This document shows, piece by piece, positions 6,835-9,274 of a stretch of 9,274 bases of DNA. This stretch comes from Flectobacillus sp. (GTDB lineage: Bacteria; Bacteroidota; Bacteroidia; Cytophagales; Spirosomataceae). The position numbers were made by a program, and so were the translations under genes. Position 1 is the stretch's first letter, and each line of letters starts with the position of its first letter. The stretch is taken from positions 1-9,274 of the forward strand of contig JARXAV010000003.1 of the NCBI GenBank assembly GCA_029865665.1, read 5' to 3'. The notes beneath the pieces are model-generated. The model saw only the letters and a list, made by a program, of their open reading frames with translations, had not been told where the DNA came from and did not search any database.

Positions 6835-7419
6835 ATGCAGAAGTCCCTAAAAAAAGTCATTTCAAAAGCCTTCACAATTTTATTTTTCCTAGTCGCTTAC
6901 TCGCTTCGTACCTTGGCTCAAGAGGAAAAAGTCAAAGCATTTAAAGAAGGAGATCATATTCTTAGTATTAACACGTGGGTAAATCCCCGAAAAAACATCG
7001 GTTTTCAAGGAGCGATGGGTGCTTCTTATGAGACAGCCATCAAAGGAACTAAAGGCTTGTTGAGTATTGGAGGATTCACCAATTTCTCAAGCTATTTTCA
7101 TCCAATGGCAGGCTACGGCAATTCTATCTTTCGACAAAATGAATTTTCAGCAGGTGTTAAATTGGGGATTCACTACGCTACCCAAAAATGGGATTTATAT
7201 GGAGGTTTAATGGCTGGAGGAAAATACAGCACCTTAGGCAACGAAGTAATTAACCAAAATACGGACTCCAACTACATCAATGCAAACAACCTGAATACAA
7301 TAACACCACTCATCAACCCCTATCTTGGAGCTAGGTACTATGTAACAAAACGAATTGGTATCCAACTTGAATCCACTTTTGAAGGGAAAACGTCGCTTAG
7401 CGTTGCTTTAAAGTTTTAA
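6835..7419 (+). CDS. Small exported protein, probable outer-membrane beta-barrel
   Basis: I do not recognise a named family for this 194-residue protein. It begins with a Sec signal (basic MQKSLKKVISK, hydrophobic to about residue 24, likely cut after LRTLA at 28). The mature part is built of short amphipathic, Gly- and aromatic-rich strands: GFQGAMGASYETAIKG, LLSIGGFTNFSSYF, FSAGVKLGIHYATQKWDLYGGLMAGG, PYLGARYYVTKRIGIQLES. It ends SVALKF, a C-terminal phenylalanine as is common in proteins inserted by the BAM complex. At this length an eight-stranded barrel is plausible. It is separated from the operon upstream by 286 bases of palindromes and possible regulatory repeats, and from yceI by 295 bases, so it is probably transcribed alone. 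The barrel prediction comes from composition and pattern only; the function is unknown. Confidence 0.7.
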   Translation: MQKSLKKVISKAFTILFFLVAYSLRTLAQEEKVKAFKEGDHILSINTWVNPRKNIGFQGAMGASYETAIKGTKGLLSIGGFTNFSSYFHPMAGYGNSIFRQNEFSAGVKLGIHYATQKWDLYGGLMAGGKYSTLGNEVINQNTDSNYINANNLNTITPLINPYLGARYYVTKRIGIQLESTFEGKTSLSVALKF

Positions 7420-7538
7420 ATAGGCATATCTTGCTTAAATTACTGCGTAAAAGTATGGATTTATAGACCAAACGAAATGATTTGTCGAGTATATCATAGC
7501 AATTGTATAGTAATAAAATTAACGAATCGTGAGTGTTT

Positions 7539-7546
7539 TATATTTG
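7539..7546 (+). promoter_or_regulatory. Candidate Bacteroidota -7 promoter element
   Basis: TATATTTG matches the Bacteroidota -7 consensus TAnnTTTG exactly. The expected TTTG -33 box is absent about 20 bases upstream, so the promoter would be weak or activator-dependent. If used, it would give the YceI gene a 5' leader of roughly 160 bases that includes the palindrome at 7611-7627. Confidence 0.3.
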
Positions 7547-7610
7547 TTTAAGTATTATGACACATTTATTTCAAGAATCACCTAAGCACACAATAAACAT
7601 AAGTGACTGA

Positions 7611-7627
7611 TTGTTAAGTCTTAACAA
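7611..7627. promoter_or_regulatory. Perfect palindrome upstream of the YceI gene
   Basis: TTGTTAAGTCTTAACAA is a perfect inverted repeat with 8-base arms around a single central T, ending 87 bases before the YceI start. The size and symmetry suit a dimeric transcription factor. Its GTTAAG half-site also occurs inside the GTTAA repeats at 6747-6752. The rest of the 295-base gap (7420-7714) shows no gene or terminator that I could identify. Confidence 0.4.
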
Positions 7628-7714
7628 AACTATGTTTTCTATGAGTCTATGTGGTAAAATCTGTCGGGGTACTTAATTTTTAATCTGTTAATCAAAAATT
7701 TACCAAACAAGCTC

Positions 7715-8287
7715 ATGAAAAAATTATTCTTCGCCCTATCATTCGTTATGATGTCGGTTGCTTCTTTTGCTCAATGGACTATCGACAAAGGACATTCTAA
7801 GTTCACTTTTATTGCCGAACACCACGGAATTTCGGAAGTAGATGGCTATTTCAAGAAATTTGATGGAAAAATGACGGCAACAAAAGACGACCTTTCGGAT
7901 GCAGTTTTTGAAATTACCATCGAATCGGCAAGTATCAATACCGACTTAGAAATGCGTGACGGTCACCTTAAAGGAGAAGATATGTTTGACGCAGAAAAAT
8001 TCCCTACCATTACCTTCAAAAGTACTTCCTTGACAAAAGTCGCAGGAAATAAGTACAAAATGGTGGGCAATATGACCATCAAAGGAGTAACGAAACCCAT
8101 TACCTTAGATGTTACGATGAACGGCCCAGCGGCTCACCCAAACCCTAATAACAAGAAATTACAATTGGGTATTAAAGCAACTACCACCATCAAAAGAAGC
8201 GATTTTGGTATTGGTGGCAAATTAGCAACCGTAATGGTTGGTGATGAAATTTCGATTCGTGCAACGGGTGAATTTCAGAAAAACTAA
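7715..8287 (+). CDS. YceI family periplasmic protein
   Basis: The 190-residue protein has a Sec signal (residues 1-19, ending SVASFA before QWTIDK) and one complete YceI lipocalin-like domain. Family marks are DKGHSKFTF (24-32), INTDLEMRDGHLKGEDMFD (74-92) followed by EKFPTITFKS (94-103), GNMTIKGVTKPI (118-129) and RSDFGIG (161-167). YceI proteins form an extended beta-barrel that binds polyisoprenoid or other amphiphilic chains in the periplasm, and in several bacteria they respond to acid, osmotic or host stress. The physiological ligand here is unknown. The length is normal and no residue of the family pattern is obviously missing. The SnoaL-like gene starts 33 bases downstream with no terminator between, so they are probably co-transcribed. 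Confidence 0.93.
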   Translation: MKKLFFALSFVMMSVASFAQWTIDKGHSKFTFIAEHHGISEVDGYFKKFDGKMTATKDDLSDAVFEITIESASINTDLEMRDGHLKGEDMFDAEKFPTITFKSTSLTKVAGNKYKMVGNMTIKGVTKPITLDVTMNGPAAHPNPNNKKLQLGIKATTTIKRSDFGIGGKLATVMVGDEISIRATGEFQKN

Positions 8288-8320
8288 GATTTGTTCCATT
8301 CATAAAAAGCCAACTATCGT

Positions 8321-8818
8321 ATGAAAGCTACCTTTTTGCTTGCCTTTGCCCTGATTACTTTTTCATTTACTCCTAATTCCATCGCTCAACTGAGGGTAAT
8401 ACCTTTGAAATCGCAGAGCGAATTACTCAAGAGTGATAGTCCGAAACTAGCTCAAAACAAGAAACTCGTTTACGATATGTGGCGGGAATTTCTGGAAGCT
8501 GGTCATTTGGAAGTAGCCGAGAAGTATTTCGATGAAAACTATATGCAACACAATCCGAATGCTGGCACTGGACGCAAAGCATTGGTTGAATTCTTTTCAA
8601 AATTCTCTAAACCACAAGCAATTAGCGACTCCATTAAAACAGCCGTTGTTGCCATTGTCGCAGAAGGAGATTTAGTGACGATAAGTTTTGTAAGAGAAAT
8701 GCCCGACCCTGTTGATAAGTCTAAAAAATATACAACCACTTGGTTTGATATGTTTAGAATTGAAAACGGTAAAATAGCCGAACATTGGGATTCTTCCGAA
8801 AAGATGAAATTTAATTAG
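8321..8818 (+). CDS. Secreted SnoaL-like / NTF2-fold protein
   Basis: The 165-residue protein has a Sec signal (residues 1-22, ending PNSIA before QLRV), a short linker, and an NTF2-like cone-shaped domain of the SnoaL polyketide cyclase-like type (about 43-162). Diagnostic stretches are NKKLVYDMWREFLEAGHLEVAE (46-67), ENYMQHNPNAGTGRKALVEFF (72-92) and DMFRIENGKIAEHWD (143-157). His77 and Asp143/His155/Asp157 line the expected pocket. SnoaL itself catalyses an aldol ring closure in polyketide synthesis, but most bacterial relatives outside such clusters have unknown substrates and there are no polyketide genes here, so a cyclase role should not be assumed. It follows the YceI gene by 33 bases and precedes a terminator, suggesting a two-gene transcript. 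Confidence 0.88.
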   Translation: MKATFLLAFALITFSFTPNSIAQLRVIPLKSQSELLKSDSPKLAQNKKLVYDMWREFLEAGHLEVAEKYFDENYMQHNPNAGTGRKALVEFFSKFSKPQAISDSIKTAVVAIVAEGDLVTISFVREMPDPVDKSKKYTTTWFDMFRIENGKIAEHWDSSEKMKFN

Positions 8819-8861
8819 CTACTTTTGGGGGGAACATTGTCTAATCTGGGGGCTGTCATTC

Positions 8862-8907
8862 AAAGCGTTGGTTTGTCCTCTTGAAGAGGATATAACCAAC
8901 GCTTTTT
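8862..8907 (+). terminator. Rho-independent terminator after the YceI-SnoaL pair
   Basis: Outer arms AAAGCGTTGGTT (8862-8873) and AACCAACGCTTT (8894-8905) pair perfectly. Between them is a second short hairpin, TCCTCT (8876-8881) with AGAGGA (8885-8890). The outer stem ends in a run of five T (8903-8907). It starts 43 bases after the SnoaL-like stop codon. Confidence 0.85.
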
Positions 8908-8932
8908 CATTGTTTTCCACACTAAAGTCAGT

Positions 8933-8963
8933 TTTGATAATGAACAGGAAATGAGTAACTTAC
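8933..8963 (+). promoter_or_regulatory. Weak candidate promoter for the haem-binding protein gene
   Basis: TTTG (8933-8936) followed after 19 bases by TAACTTAC (8956-8963) fits the Bacteroidota TTTG-N19-TAnnTTTG layout, with the last two bases of the -7 element off. It lies just after the terminator and about 40 bases before the ATG at 9003. Confidence 0.25.
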
Positions 8964-9002
8964 CTTATCACAAAACACAAGGACTTTTAACTACGATAAC
9001 CA

Positions 9003-9274
9003 ATGAAAAAGAAAATTCTATCAGGACTAGGTATTGCGTTTGTACTTATCCAATTTGTCCGACCTATTAAAAATGAATCTGACGACCAAACGCATCACAT
9101 TGCTACGAAGTATCCCATGACTAGCGAAGTCGAACATCTCTTAAAGGTTTCTTGTAACGATTGCCACAGTAACAAAACGGTGTATCCGTGGTACAACAAT
9201 ATTCAACCCGTTGCATGGATGTTGGCAAACCATGTAAACGATGGGAAAAGACATTTGAATTTATCGACGTTTAC
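9003..9274 (+). CDS. Haem-binding domain protein (CxxCH), N-terminal fragment
   Basis: The first 90 codons of a gene are cut by the right edge. The protein starts MKKKILSGLGIAFVLIQFVRP, an uncleaved signal anchor or signal peptide, so the rest should face the periplasm. The haem c attachment motif CNDCH (Cys51, Cys54, His55) follows SEVEHLLKVS, and downstream NKTVYPWYNNIQPVAWMLANHV and DGKRHLNLS match the Haem_bd family of small Bacteroidota c-type haem proteins. In that family a single haem is held by the CxxCH, and the conserved YPWYNxIxP region packs around it. The remainder may include further domains such as a peroxidase or oxidase module, which cannot be judged here. Its own promoter is likely because a terminator lies upstream. 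Confidence 0.85.
   Translation, partial: MKKKILSGLGIAFVLIQFVRPIKNESDDQTHHIATKYPMTSEVEHLLKVSCNDCHSNKTVYPWYNNIQPVAWMLANHVNDGKRHLNLSTF

Noticed and set aside
8321..8818. Polyketide cyclase activity for the SnoaL-like protein
   Set aside because: There are no polyketide genes nearby, the protein is exported, and the NTF2 fold is used for many unrelated roles.

Overview
The window looks like chromosomal DNA from a Bacteroidota bacterium, most likely of the order Cytophagales. The support is AT-rich intergenic DNA, A-rich start regions without Shine-Dalgarno motifs, a DUF6089 barrel protein, DUF1080 proteins, exported Gfo/Idh enzymes and a Haem_bd-type protein. The genus cannot be fixed from the sequence. 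Nearly every complete protein carries a Sec or Tat export signal, so this is largely a cell-envelope and periplasm region.

Left part (1-1507), minus strand: the 5' end of a RelA/SpoT-type (p)ppGpp synthetase/hydrolase runs off the left edge from a GTG start. Upstream of it is a DUF6089 outer-membrane-type protein. A strong hairpin terminator (345-381) separates the two. A 275-base divergent intergenic region (1508-1782) follows.

Centre (1783-6548), plus strand: a tight three-gene operon encodes a tandem DUF1080 protein, a family 3 glycoside hydrolase-like protein and a Tat-exported Gfo/Idh/MocA oxidoreductase. DUF1080 proteins and Gfo/Idh dehydrogenases are known partners in the oxidise-then-eliminate route of glycoside cleavage through 3-keto intermediates. 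The layout suggests a periplasmic module that combines this route with a GH3 enzyme. It is the most interesting part of the window. An intergenic block of nested palindromes (6553-6702) follows it.

Right part (6835-9274), plus strand: an unassigned small beta-barrel protein; a YceI protein and a secreted SnoaL-like protein that probably share a transcript ending at a hairpin terminator (8862-8907); and the 5' end of a CxxCH haem-binding protein cut by the right edge. GTTAA-type repeats lie upstream of both the barrel gene and yceI and may mark a shared regulator. I saw no tRNA, rRNA, CRISPR array, transposase or integrase.
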